Shown in pieces: positions 26,451-35,059 of a stretch of 64,000 nucleotides of DNA. The position numbers and the translations under genes were made by a program. Source of the DNA: CAVXTF01 sp963701375 (GTDB taxonomy: Bacteria; Actinomycetota; Acidimicrobiia; Acidimicrobiales; CAVXTF01); assembly GCA_963701375.1 (NCBI GenBank), contig CAVOZT010000001.1:682001-746000 (forward strand), in the 5' to 3' direction. Numbering within the stretch: position 1 is the first letter of the stretch; each line of letters opens with the position of its first letter. The notes beneath the pieces are model-generated. The model was not told where the DNA came from, did not search any database, and was given only the letters and a program-made list of their open reading frames with translations.

Positions 26451-27024
26451 CGCCCGGAGCCGGGGGATGTGCCAGAAGCCCGCCTGTTCGTTCGAGGTCT
26501 TCGAAACCCGAATTCGCGTCATGAACGTGGTGAACGGGATCGTGGAGCAAATACCGCGAGAACGTGTCGATCGTGAATACGGCACCGTCGCCGCGTCGTC
26601 CTGTTCTCGTCCAGGCGTCGGCAGGAAGCGAGTCGAGTCGATCCGCGAGCACCGCCCCCGCTGCTTGCAGATCCAGCGCTACCTGTACGGGGTCTTGCTC
26701 GTTGTAGCGGTCTGCGACGGCAGTCCGGTCTTGATCCCAATTCTCGTAGAGGGGATCGTCGTATTCGATCATGAGTACGAGGCGTCTGTCGAAGAGCTTG
26801 AAGACGTCGCGTACGTGGCAGGCGTATTCGAGCGCCGACCACCGCTCATCCGAAGGTCGAACACGGGTCAAAGGAGATTGGAGTAGCAGCGGCCATTCGG
26901 ACGCGTTCTCTCTGAGGGAGCCAGCGACCTCGTGGCACGAGAAATTCGACGCATCGAACCCGCACTCTGGGCATTGCCTTTCGAGGACCCATGTCCAGCT
27001 CTTGTTGTCAGGGGTGATGGGCAC
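26443..27024 (-). CDS. DinB-superfamily (maleylpyruvate-isomerase-like) protein
   Basis: A 193-residue protein of the DinB/YfiT four-helix-bundle superfamily. It opens with WTWVLERQCPECGFDASNF, a conserved stretch in actinobacterial members. Metal-ligand histidines are expected in LEYACHVRDV and the C-terminal LLHDPVHHVHD. Many relatives are thiol- or mycothiol-dependent transferases; the specific role is unknown. It lies directly upstream of the Rieske gene on the same strand, and its last codons and stop are part of operator site E. The start is a GTG without a clear ribosome-binding site. Confidence 0.75.
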   Translation of the reverse strand: MPITPDNKSWTWVLERQCPECGFDASNFSCHEVAGSLRENASEWPLLLQSPLTRVRPSDERWSALEYACHVRDVFKLFDRRLVLMIEYDDPLYENWDQDRTAVADRYNEQDPVQVALDLQAAGAVLADRLDSLPADAWTRTGRRGDGAVFTIDTFSRYLLHDPVHHVHDANSGFEDLERTGGLLAHPPAPGVD

Positions 27025-27090
27025 TGAAGAATTAGAAGAGCCGCGTTCCCTGTGTCCTGAGCTCTTTGGGCGATCCCGGTAGGCGGCCTC

Positions 27091-30000
27091 TCACGTCACT
27101 TGGAAGTTGGTTGTGCTCGTGACTGAGCCGTCTTGAGTCGTGACAATGATCTTGCCGGTGGTGCCCTTGGCCGGAACCTTCACCTTCAATGTGGTAGCCG
27201 TGTCACTACTGATCTTGGCTTTCTTTCCATTGAAGGTCACGCTTATGGCCCCCTCGAGGTTCGTTCCCTTAATGGTCACGATTGTGCCCGGAGGCCCTGA
27301 CGTGGGGTTGAACTTCGTGATCGTGGGAGGTCCCTCGATGGTGAGCGTGGTGCTTGGATTGGAGATGGTCCCATTCCCTGCGGAAGACAATGTGAAGGTG
27401 AACGAGCCCCCAGCCGACACGCCGCAGTTGTTGAGTGGTACTCGGACCGACTCGAGGGTCTGGCCCGGGACGAAGGTGAGGGTGCCGCTCTCCGACTGGA
27501 AGAGGGCGTTGCAGCCACCACCTCCCGGGGCCGTGTAGTTCACCGTGACGTTGCTCGTGCCTGGCGCACTGAGGGTGACAGGCAGGTCGAGGTAACCGTT
27601 GGCTTCTCCCACCACCGTGTTCGCAGGTGCCGAGATGTTCGGCGACGAGACAGGAGTCCCACCGCTTGCTCCTATCGTGACGACTCCGGTCCCGTTGGTG
27701 ATGACGGAGTTCGTGGGGCTGGAAAGGTTCACGCTGAAGCTCCGCGATGCAGCAGCACCCGATCGGTCGATTATGGGAACGACAATGTTCTGCGCCGTCT
27801 GTCCTGGACCGAAGGTGAGCGTGCCGCTCGTGGTGGTGTAGTCCGTCCCGGCTATCGCCGAACCGTTGGCGGTCGTGTAGTTGACCGTGACGGTGCTGGT
27901 CGAGATGGTTCCTATTGGCCCACCCAAGAGCACCGGGACCATGACGTTGCCCGCGGTGTTGTCGACCACGGCGTTTCGCACGTAGAGCCCAGGCGTCGCG
28001 ACAGTGGTGGCATCACTGATGATGTCCACCTGGGTGATGGGATTGACGATGTTGCCGTTGACCGCAGACGACAGCGTGAAGGTGAAGTCCGGGAACGTCG
28101 TGTACGACACGCCGCAGTTGTTGAGTGGTACTCGGACCGACTCGAGGGTCTGGCCCGGGACGAAGGTGAGGGTGCCGCTCTCCGACTGGAAGAGGGCGTT
28201 GCAGCCACCACCTCCCGGGGCCGTGTAGTTCACCGTGACGTTGCTCGTGCCTGGCGCACTGAGGGTGACAGGCAGGTCGAGGTAACCGTTGGCTTCTCCC
28301 ACCACCGTGTTCGCAGGTGCCGAGATGTTCGGCGACGAGACAGGAGTCCCACCGCTTGCTCCTATCGTGACGACTCCGGTCCCGTTGGTGATGACGGAGT
28401 TCGTGGGGCTGGAAAGGTTCACGCTGAAGCTCCGCGATGCAGCAGCACCCGATCGGTCGATTATGGGAACGACAATGTTCTGCGCCGTCTGTCCTGGACC
28501 GAAGGTGAGCGTGCCGCTCGTGGTGGTGTAGTCCGTCCCGGCTATCGCCGAACCGTTGGCGGTCGTGTAGTTGACCGTGACGGTGCTGGTCGAGATGGTT
28601 CCTATTGGCCCACCCAAGAGCACCGGGACCATGACGTTGCCCGCGGTGTTGTCGACCACGGCGTTTCGCACGTAGAGCCCAGGCGTCGCGACAGTGGTGG
28701 CATCACTGATGATGTCCACCTGGGTGATGGGATTGACGATGTTGCCGTTGACCGCAGACGACAGCGTGAAGGTGAAGTCCGGGAACGTCGTGTACGACAC
28801 GCCGCAGTTGTTGAGTGGTACTCGGACCGACTCGAGGGTCTGGCCCGGGACGAAGGTGAGGGTGCCGCTCTCCGACTGGAAGAGGGCGTTGCAGCCACCA
28901 CCTCCCGGGGCCGTGTAGTTCACCGTGACGTTGCTCGTGCCTGGCGCACTGAGGGTGACAGGCAGGTCGAGGTAACCGTTGGCTTCTCCCACCACCGTGT
29001 TCGCAGGTGCCGAGATGTTCGGCGACGAGACAGGAGTCCCACCGCTTGCTCCTATCGTGACGACTCCGGTCCCGTTGGTGATGACGGAGTTCGTGGGGCT
29101 GGAAAGGTTCACGCTGAAGCTCCGCGATGCAGCAGCACCCGATCGGTCGATTATGGGAACGACAATGTTCTGCGCCGTCTGTCCTGGACCGAAGGTGAGC
29201 GTGCCGCTCGTGGTGGTGTAGTCCGTCCCGGCTATCGCCGAACCGTTGGCGGTCGTGTAGTTGACCGTGACGGTGCTGGTCGAGATGGTTCCTATTGGCC
29301 CACCCAAGAGCACCGGGACCATGACGTTGCCCGCGGTGTTGTCGACCACGGCGTTTCGCACGTAGAGCCCAGGCGTCGCGACCGTGGTGGCATCACTGAT
29401 GATGTCCACCTGGGTCAAGGGATTGACGATGTTGCCGTTGACCGCAGACGACAGCGTGAAGGTGAAGTCCGGGAACGTCGTGTACGACACGCCGCAGTTG
29501 TTTAGTGGTACTCGGACCGACTCGAGGGTCTGGCCCGGGACGAAGGTGAGGGTGCCGCTCTCCGACTGGAAGAGGGCGTTGCAGCCACCACCTCCCGGGG
29601 CCGTGTAGTTCACCGTGACGTTGCTCGTGCCTGGCGCACTGAGGGTGACAGGCAGGTCGAGGTAACCGTTGGCTTCTCCCACCACCGTGTTCGCAGGTGC
29701 CGAGATGTTCGGCGACGAGACAGGAGTCCCACCGCTTGCTCCTATCGTGACGACTCCGGTCCCGTTGGTGATGACGGAGTTCGTGGGGCTGGAAAGGTTC
29801 ACGCTGAAGCTCCGCGATGCAGCAGCACCCGATCGGTCGATTATGGGAACGACAATGTTCTGCGCCGTCTGTCCTGGACCGAAGGTGAGCGTGCCGCTCG
29901 TGGTGGTGTAGTCCGTCCCGGCTATCGCCGAACCGTTGGCGGTCGTGTAGTTGACCGTGACGGTGCTGGTCGAGATGGTTCCTATTGGCCCACCCAAGAG

Positions 30001-30582
30001 CACCGGGACCATGACGTTGCCCGCGGTGTTGTCGACCACGGCGTTTCGCACGTAGAGCCCAGGCGTCGCGACCGTGGTGGCATCACTGATGATGTCCACC
30101 TGGGTCAAGGGATTGACGATGTTGCCGTTGACCGCAGACGACAGCGTGAAGGTGAAGTCCGGGAACGTCGTGTACGACACGCCGCAGTTATTGAGGGTGA
30201 TCGTGACTGATTGGCTCGTTACCCCTGGCGAGAAGGTGAGCGTCCCGCTCTTTCCCTGGAAGAGGCTGTTGCAGCCTCCGCCGCTCGGCGTCGCGTAGTT
30301 CACCGTTACGGTGCTCGTGCTAGCGACGCTCAGGATCACGGGGAGAGTTACCGATCCTGCGGCCTCTCCGACTACGACGTTTGGGGGTGCCGAGATGTTC
30401 GGCGAGGTGGCGGCAATGGCAATCTCAGTTGGGAGAACTGACACCGACAGTGTCGAGAGCCCGATCACGAGACCTATCACCGAGAGTCGGATGACACTGA
30501 ACCCGCCTCGACGAAGACGTCGTTCCAACCAGGATCGTGCGAATGCGCGAAGACGTGCAAACACGATCGATGGCTTGTTCAT
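27091..30582 (-). CDS. Giant surface protein with tandem Calx-beta-like domains and a C-terminal IPT/TIG domain
   Basis: A 1163-residue exported protein. A long basic N-region and hydrophobic core (VIRLSVIGLVIGLSTLSV) form the signal peptide. Then come alternating Calx-beta-like beta-sandwiches: one canonical (VTVNYTTANGSAIAGTDYTT, then SGTLTFGPGQTAQNI) and one variant with two cysteines (GGGGCNALF, LNNCGVS). Four 230-residue units are almost identical. The C-terminus is one IPT/TIG domain (PTSGPPGTIVTIKGTNL). The ATG at 30582 has GAAGAGGGGGG upstream; a longer open frame of 90 codons before it lacks a signal and is rejected. Likely an adhesin or matrix-type protein. Confidence 0.85.
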   Translation of the reverse strand: MNKPSIVFARLRAFARSWLERRLRRGGFSVIRLSVIGLVIGLSTLSVSVLPTEIAIAATSPNISAPPNVVVGEAAGSVTLPVILSVASTSTVTVNYATPSGGGCNSLFQGKSGTLTFSPGVTSQSVTITLNNCGVSYTTFPDFTFTLSSAVNGNIVNPLTQVDIISDATTVATPGLYVRNAVVDNTAGNVMVPVLLGGPIGTISTSTVTVNYTTANGSAIAGTDYTTTSGTLTFGPGQTAQNIVVPIIDRSGAAASRSFSVNLSSPTNSVITNGTGVVTIGASGGTPVSSPNISAPANTVVGEANGYLDLPVTLSAPGTSNVTVNYTAPGGGGCNALFQSESGTLTFVPGQTLESVRVPLNNCGVSYTTFPDFTFTLSSAVNGNIVNPLTQVDIISDATTVATPGLYVRNAVVDNTAGNVMVPVLLGGPIGTISTSTVTVNYTTANGSAIAGTDYTTTSGTLTFGPGQTAQNIVVPIIDRSGAAASRSFSVNLSSPTNSVITNGTGVVTIGASGGTPVSSPNISAPANTVVGEANGYLDLPVTLSAPGTSNVTVNYTAPGGGGCNALFQSESGTLTFVPGQTLESVRVPLNNCGVSYTTFPDFTFTLSSAVNGNIVNPITQVDIISDATTVATPGLYVRNAVVDNTAGNVMVPVLLGGPIGTISTSTVTVNYTTANGSAIAGTDYTTTSGTLTFGPGQTAQNIVVPIIDRSGAAASRSFSVNLSSPTNSVITNGTGVVTIGASGGTPVSSPNISAPANTVVGEANGYLDLPVTLSAPGTSNVTVNYTAPGGGGCNALFQSESGTLTFVPGQTLESVRVPLNNCGVSYTTFPDFTFTLSSAVNGNIVNPITQVDIISDATTVATPGLYVRNAVVDNTAGNVMVPVLLGGPIGTISTSTVTVNYTTANGSAIAGTDYTTTSGTLTFGPGQTAQNIVVPIIDRSGAAASRSFSVNLSSPTNSVITNGTGVVTIGASGGTPVSSPNISAPANTVVGEANGYLDLPVTLSAPGTSNVTVNYTAPGGGGCNALFQSESGTLTFVPGQTLESVRVPLNNCGVSAGGSFTFTLSSAGNGTISNPSTTLTIEGPPTITKFNPTSGPPGTIVTIKGTNLEGAISVTFNGKKAKISSDTATTLKVKVPAKGTTGKIIVTTQDGSVTSTTNFQVT
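27415..30187. repeat. Four tandem 690-bp repeats inside the Calx-beta gene
   Basis: The DNA repeats with an exact 690-base period (for example GCCGCAGTTG at 27421, 28111, 28801 and 29491). Copies differ at only a few positions, such as GTGATGG versus GTCAAGG, which groups them as two left and two right copies. 690 is a multiple of three, so copy number can change without breaking the frame. Confidence 0.95.
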
Positions 30583-30586
30583 GACT

Positions 30587-30641
30587 TCCCCCCTCTTCTC
30601 CGCGCGTGAGCACAGAGATATCCGCCTCTTGGAGACGTTAC
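30587..30641 (-). promoter_or_regulatory. Upstream element of the Calx-beta gene, shared with the exported protein at 1-441
   Basis: The minus strand reads GTAACGTCTCCA (30630-30641) and then CGGAGAAGAGGGGG (30587-30601) before the ATG. Both elements occur at matching distances before the exported protein at the left edge. See the entry at 447-496. Confidence 0.45.
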
Positions 30642-30757
30642 TCACAAGAGGTGGATCCTGCAGGGAGGCGTGACACGTGTTGCGTATGTGATTCTTCATG
30701 TCTCCTGATGAAGAGGGTCTTGTCGGTAGCCCGTGTTCCAAGCCTTCCGAACGACGA

Positions 30758-32122
30758 TCAGAGGGCCTTTCCCGGATTGAGGATGCCAAGCGGGTCGAGA
30801 GCGTTCTTGATCTTCTTCGAAAGCTCGACAACGTCTTCGCCGAGCTGTTCAACCACCCACGGCAGCTTCAGAGTTCCGACTCCGTGCTCGCCCGTGACCA
30901 CGCCGCCTAGAGAGAGAGCGAGGTCCATCACGGCGCCGAACGCGTTCTCGGCTCTCTTCGTCGCGTTCTGGTCGTCACGGTCGAAAACGACGAGGGGATG
31001 GAAGTTTCCATCGCCGGCGTGACCGATCGTCGCGATCGGCGTCTCGTTGTCTGTTGCTATGCCGGCTATCCCGCGAACCAGGTCGGCGACCCTCGAGATC
31101 GGCACGCCGACATCTTCGATCAAGACGCTCCCCAATCTTTCGACCGCCGGGATCGCCATCCGGCGAGCGGTCATGAACAGTTCGCCCTCTTCTTCATCGT
31201 CTGTGTAGGCAACCTCGGTCGCGTTCTCGTCTGCACATGCGGCGACCATCGCCTCCATCTCCTGGGTTCCCCGGCTGCCTCCGGCGTCCGAACGACCGAT
31301 GAGGAGAGCACCGCAATGCTCGTCGAGACCCATGTGAAGTCTCGCCTCCACGGCACGCACCGCCGTACGATCCATTAGCTCGAGCGCCGCCGGGCGCCAG
31401 CTTGCCGCGATCGACGCGATGGCTCGCCCCGCTGACTCGATGCTGCCGAATGTCGCGACCATCGTGACCGACGGTGGTGGCTGGGGACGCAGGCGCAGGG
31501 TTGCCTCTGTCACCACGCCGAGGGTTCCCTCGCTGCCGATGAAGAGACGTTTCAGGTCGTATCCGGTGACGTCTTTGATCGTCCGGCCTCCGAGCCGGAT
31601 CGCTCTGCCGTCGGCGAGCACAACCTCGAGCCCGAGCACGTGGTCAGTCGTCACGCCGTACTTCACGCAGCAGAGCCCTCCGGCGTTGGTCGCGACGTTT
31701 CCTCCGATCGAACAGATCTCGAAGCTGGACGGGTCGGGCGGATACCACAGTCCGTGCGACTGGGCGGCCTGCTTGACCTCGACATTGAGCGCCCCCGGCT
31801 GGACGACCGCCACAGACGCCGAGGGATCGATCGCAATGTTGCGCATCCGCTCGGTCGACAACGTGATGCAGCCGTCGACAGCGAGCGACCCGCCGGAGAG
31901 ACCGGTGCCCGCTCCTCTGGCGACGACCGGGACCCGGTGCTCGGTCGCCCAGCGGAGTGTCTGTTGAACGTCCCCGGTCGATTCGGCTCGCACCACCGCA
32001 AGCGGTGTACCTGCACGGTCCGCGTTCGACCTGTCGAAGCGGTAGCCGTCGATGACGTCGGGATCAACTACGAGTGCGCCGGGCGGGAGCTTTGAAGAGA
32101 GTGCCGACAGCCGTGCGTCCAC
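30758..32122 (-). CDS. FAD-linked oxidase, GlcD/D-lactate-dehydrogenase-like
   Basis: A 454-residue protein of the FAD-binding type 4 (PCMH) family. The FAD-binding part shows VPVVARGAGTGLSGGSLAVDG, SIGGNVATNAGG and VTGYDLKRLFIGSEGTLGVVTEATLRL. The C-terminal oxidase domain includes TIGHAGDGNFHPL and GGVVTGEHGVGTLK. It should oxidise a 2-hydroxy acid such as glycolate or D-lactate, feeding electrons to an acceptor. The usual GlcE and GlcF partners are absent. It follows the ClpP-like gene by 18 bases on the same strand and may be co-transcribed with it. Confidence 0.85.
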   Translation of the reverse strand: MDARLSALSSKLPPGALVVDPDVIDGYRFDRSNADRAGTPLAVVRAESTGDVQQTLRWATEHRVPVVARGAGTGLSGGSLAVDGCITLSTERMRNIAIDPSASVAVVQPGALNVEVKQAAQSHGLWYPPDPSSFEICSIGGNVATNAGGLCCVKYGVTTDHVLGLEVVLADGRAIRLGGRTIKDVTGYDLKRLFIGSEGTLGVVTEATLRLRPQPPPSVTMVATFGSIESAGRAIASIAASWRPAALELMDRTAVRAVEARLHMGLDEHCGALLIGRSDAGGSRGTQEMEAMVAACADENATEVAYTDDEEEGELFMTARRMAIPAVERLGSVLIEDVGVPISRVADLVRGIAGIATDNETPIATIGHAGDGNFHPLVVFDRDDQNATKRAENAFGAVMDLALSLGGVVTGEHGVGTLKLPWVVEQLGEDVVELSKKIKNALDPLGILNPGKAL

Positions 32123-32140
32123 CCACGGATTCTCGCGTGG

Positions 32141-32782
32141 TCACGGCTTCGAGTGCGGCGGTCCCTCCCGATATGCAGACAGGTGAGGGCGGCTCGGGGG
32201 CTGGAAGCCCAGTGGCCCGCGATCTGTATCTTTCTCGCCCCGGGTAGGGGTCCAGATCTCGTCCACGAGCCCGTACTCCAGCGCCTCTTGGGCGTCGAGG
32301 AAGCGTCCGACGCAAACATCCGCCTCCACGTGCTCTCGCGGACGGCCTGTCGCATCGGCCAGCCTGGCGACGAACCGGTCGAGCTGGAGCCGCTGCCGGT
32401 CGGCAAAGCGTCGCATGTCACTCGCGTTTCCTTGGGCCTCGGAGACCGGTTCGCACAGGCGGAAGCTCGCGTGGGGGGCTGCGAATCGGTGGTCTGCCAC
32501 GGCAACCACTGCGGCGGCGGGGCCTTCTGACCTGCCGAGGCAAGTTGCGTGCACAGGAACGCCGAGCAGGTCGATCACGTCGATCACCGTGAACGCTGAT
32601 TCGAGGTTGCCGCCAGCGCTGTCCACGTAGAGCGTCACGTGCTCGTCGCCCGACGCGTCGAGGCTCATTAGCTCGAGTGCAACTTGACCCGCTAGCGCCT
32701 CGTTCAGCTCGCCGCGCACCGACACGATTCGCCGGGAGAGCATGGTCTCACGCAATCGGAGCTCCCATTCGTCGTGTCTCAT
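32141..32782 (-). CDS. Catalytically inactive ClpP paralogue (ClpR-like)
   Basis: A 213-residue ClpP-fold protein (VTLYVDSAGGNLESAFTVID, PRPREHVE-like helix, FLDAQEALEYGLVDEI). Ungapped alignment to the neighbouring intact ClpP puts Gly87 (in GRSEGPAAA) at the catalytic Ser, Cys110 (SFRLCEP) at the His and Gly159 (DVCVGRF) at the Asp, so all three catalytic residues are lost. ClpR subunits of cyanobacteria and plastids are similarly inactive and form mixed rings. The start overlaps the XRE regulator stop (ATGA). It faces clpP across the regulator gene. A mixed ClpP/ClpR ring here is inference. Confidence 0.8.
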   Translation of the reverse strand: MRHDEWELRLRETMLSRRIVSVRGELNEALAGQVALELMSLDASGDEHVTLYVDSAGGNLESAFTVIDVIDLLGVPVHATCLGRSEGPAAAVVAVADHRFAAPHASFRLCEPVSEAQGNASDMRRFADRQRLQLDRFVARLADATGRPREHVEADVCVGRFLDAQEALEYGLVDEIWTPTRGEKDTDRGPLGFQPPSRPHLSAYREGPPHSKP

Positions 32783-33099
32783 GTTCGCCCCTTCGCATTG
32801 CGCCGGGCGGCCGTCATCTTTGCGGCCGGCCGCTCGAACGCCCAGTCCAGTCGCTCCCCGAGCGCGGCCACGTATCGCTCGAGTGTCGAGAGCCGCACGT
32901 CTGCGTCGCCTGACTCGAGCCTCGCGACGGCAGATTGCGAAGTTCCCATGCGAGCCGCAACTTCAGTCTGGGAAAGTCCCATCTCCGTCCTGCGTGCGGC
33001 GAGTGTGTCGGCCAGGGCCCTGCGCCTGTCAGCCATCTCCTTGAAGCCGGGGAAGACCGGCTCGTGACGCCTCTCGCCGCGGGGGCCCGTCGCTGCCAT
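32779..33099 (-). CDS. XRE-family helix-turn-helix regulator
   Basis: A 106-residue protein with an XRE/Cro helix-turn-helix: LSQTEVAARMGTSQSAVARLESGDADVRLSTLERYVAALG. The ATG at 33099 lies seven bases after a TACCAT box, which fits leaderless initiation; longer in-frame starts would overlap the divergent clpP. It is translationally coupled to the ClpR-like gene and shares a 40-base intergenic region with clpP, so control of the Clp genes and of itself is likely. The ClgR regulator of actinobacterial clp genes is also XRE-type, but I cannot equate the two. Confidence 0.8.
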   Translation of the reverse strand: MAATGPRGERRHEPVFPGFKEMADRRRALADTLAARRTEMGLSQTEVAARMGTSQSAVARLESGDADVRLSTLERYVAALGERLDWAFERPAAKMTAARRNAKGRT

Positions 33100-33139
33100 C
33101 GCGCAAATGGTATCGCAAACTCGAGATATCATTGATGAC
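33100..33139. promoter_or_regulatory. Divergent leaderless promoters and imperfect palindrome between the XRE gene and clpP
   Basis: Leftward: TACCAT (33112-33107), seven bases, ATG. Rightward: TATCAT (33127-33132), seven bases, GTG. TGGTATC and GATATCA form an imperfect inverted repeat that spans both -10 boxes, a natural place for the XRE protein to bind. Confidence 0.5.
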
Positions 33140-33817
33140 GTGACGATCACCACAGAAAATCCAGACATCCGCCATTCCCTGATCCCGACTGTCCTCGAGC
33201 AGTCGTCTCGGGGCGAAAGAGCGTTCGACATCTACTCGCTTCTGTTGAAGGAGCGCATTGTGTTTCTCGGCCAGGAGGTCGACGACCAGATCGCGAACTT
33301 GATCGTGGCCGAGATCCTCTACCTCGAGTCGCAGGACCCGGACAAGGACATCAATCTGTACATCAACTCGCCAGGGGGCGTCTCGTACGCAGGGATGGCC
33401 ATCTACGACGTGATCCAGCACGTCAAGCCGGAGGTGTCGACCATCTGTGTCGGCATGGGCATGTCTGCGGCGGCGATGATCCTTTGCGGTGGGGCTCCCG
33501 GCAAACGACTCGCTCTGCCGAGCGCCAAGATCATGATCCATCAAGGTTCTGCCGGTACTCGAGGGGCGCCGCGCGACATGGAGATCCACCTGCGCGAGGT
33601 GATGTCGACGACAAAGCGCATGGTGCAGATAATCGCCCACCACAGCGGCAGGCCGGCCGAGCAGGTGGAGCGTGACATCGACCGCGACTACTTCATGACG
33701 GCGAGCGAGGCGCGCGACTACGGCCTGATCGACGAGATCATCGCACCTCGTCGCGGTGTCTCGGCCGATCTGCTCGAGTTGGCCGACCGCGAGGCGGCCG
33801 AGGCGGTCTCGGCCTGA
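33140..33817 (+). CDS. clpP: ATP-dependent Clp protease proteolytic subunit ClpP
   Basis: A 225-residue serine protease subunit with a full triad: Ser109 (GMGMSAAAM), His134 (KIMIHQ) and Asp183 (DIDRDYFM). I start it at the GTG at 33140, seven bases after TATCAT; an upstream ATG at 33107 would almost touch the divergent XRE start. It assembles into tetradecamers that degrade proteins delivered by ClpX or ClpC. No ATPase gene is adjacent. The neighbouring ClpR-like paralogue may be a ring partner. Confidence 0.92.
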   Translation: MTITTENPDIRHSLIPTVLEQSSRGERAFDIYSLLLKERIVFLGQEVDDQIANLIVAEILYLESQDPDKDINLYINSPGGVSYAGMAIYDVIQHVKPEVSTICVGMGMSAAAMILCGGAPGKRLALPSAKIMIHQGSAGTRGAPRDMEIHLREVMSTTKRMVQIIAHHSGRPAEQVERDIDRDYFMTASEARDYGLIDEIIAPRRGVSADLLELADREAAEAVSA

Positions 33818-33912
33818 GCGAGTGGCCTCTCTGCGGCAGGTTTGTGTGAAGAGCCGATCCGTAAAGTGAAAAATACGCCCGGAAGGTCGGTGTCTACCAT
33901 CGACTCTTACCT

Positions 33913-35019
33913 TCAAAGCGTGGCCCTTGAAACTCGACCTCTGGACCGCTGCTCAGTTCTGGGAGAGAAACGTGAAAGCGCGTACACAGCGACAGGCTCG
34001 TCGAATCCCTTGAGCTGGCGTCGCCCGGCCGGCTCGAACACCACGTCGCCACCCATGGCGTCCGCTCGTAACGCCGAATCTCCCAGGACCTCGCCCGGTA
34101 CGGCGTGGTCGGTGAGCCGGGATGCCAGGTTGACGACGGGACCGTAATAGTCCCCGTGGTGCATGATCACCTCGCCGAAGGCCAATCCGCCTCGGGGCTG
34201 CACGCCGGAGGCCGTGAACTGTTCGGTCATTGCAAGGGCCACTTCGCATCCGACGTCACCGCTCAACGCCATGAACATGACCTCGTCACCCACGTGCTTC
34301 ACGATGCGACCGCCGTGTTCGATCGCCACGTCGAACGCGCGCGACTCGAGCGATGAGATCCTGTCCAGAAGCTCGCGACTGGTGAGCCGGTTGGCAGCCT
34401 GGGTCGAGCCCACAAGGTCCACGAACCCGATGGCCATGCGGGCGACGATGCGGTCGCTCACCCCTTCTTGTGTCGTCCGTTGGCGGGCGATCGCCTCGCG
34501 GAGATGCTGGTCGAGGACGGGGCCAAGGACCGTATCCCCGATCCGGACCGCGAACTCCATCGTGCGCGCCAGGTCACGCGCTCTCTGCATCTGGTCGAGC
34601 TCGGTTGAATCGAGGGTGTCGACGCTCTGCACGTACAGGGCGACCGCCGCATCCGCAACCCGCGACAGCGAGGCTCCGATGACACGCAGTAGCTCGGCAC
34701 CCTTCACCTCGAGCTCGGACGCCGACACCAAAAGGCGGACGACCTCGACGTCGCGGGGACCGAATCGGACCTCGATCGGCTCCGGCAGCAGGCCGAGCTC
34801 GCGCCACAGTGAGAGGACCTTGGTCTCCTCGACCCCTGCGGCGTCGGCCAGCTCGCCGACCGTCATCTCTGCTCCCTGCGCGAGAACGAGATCACCGGCG
34901 AATCCGCCGACGTGTCCCATCTTTATCCTGTCGGCCAGAGCCTGCGGGGACGCGCCGAGCTCAGTCAGGAACTCGATCAGCTCGTCGTCGGGTGGCTCAC
35001 AGTCCGGCAGGAAGCTCAC
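33913..35019 (-). CDS. Class III adenylate/guanylate cyclase with Rv1264-like regulatory N-domain
   Basis: A 368-residue protein. Residues 1 to about 185 are a helical regulatory domain (MTVGELADAAGVEETKVLSLWRELGL) like that of the pH-sensing mycobacterial cyclase Rv1264. The C-terminal catalytic domain shows the two metal aspartates in GFVDLVGST and HVGDEVMFMA, then YYGPVVNLASRL. It makes cyclic AMP or GMP. The GTG start lies seven bases after TACGAT, consistent with a leaderless mRNA. A second cyclase of the same architecture is at 47.4 kb. Confidence 0.85.
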   Translation of the reverse strand: MSFLPDCEPPDDELIEFLTELGASPQALADRIKMGHVGGFAGDLVLAQGAEMTVGELADAAGVEETKVLSLWRELGLLPEPIEVRFGPRDVEVVRLLVSASELEVKGAELLRVIGASLSRVADAAVALYVQSVDTLDSTELDQMQRARDLARTMEFAVRIGDTVLGPVLDQHLREAIARQRTTQEGVSDRIVARMAIGFVDLVGSTQAANRLTSRELLDRISSLESRAFDVAIEHGGRIVKHVGDEVMFMALSGDVGCEVALAMTEQFTASGVQPRGGLAFGEVIMHHGDYYGPVVNLASRLTDHAVPGEVLGDSALRADAMGGDVVFEPAGRRQLKGFDEPVAVYALSRFSPRTEQRSRGRVSRATL

Positions 35020-35059
35020 GTCACAGATCGTAAGGCCGGTTGGGCGGCATACGGGCCGA

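Noticed and set aside
27415..30187. Repeat block considered as CRISPR or mobile repeats
   Set aside because: Unit length of 690 bases, no spacers, and the repeats code for protein domains in one frame.
30583..30852. 90-codon upstream extension of the Calx-beta gene
   Set aside because: It would bury the signal peptide, and a good ribosome-binding site lies before the ATG at 30582.
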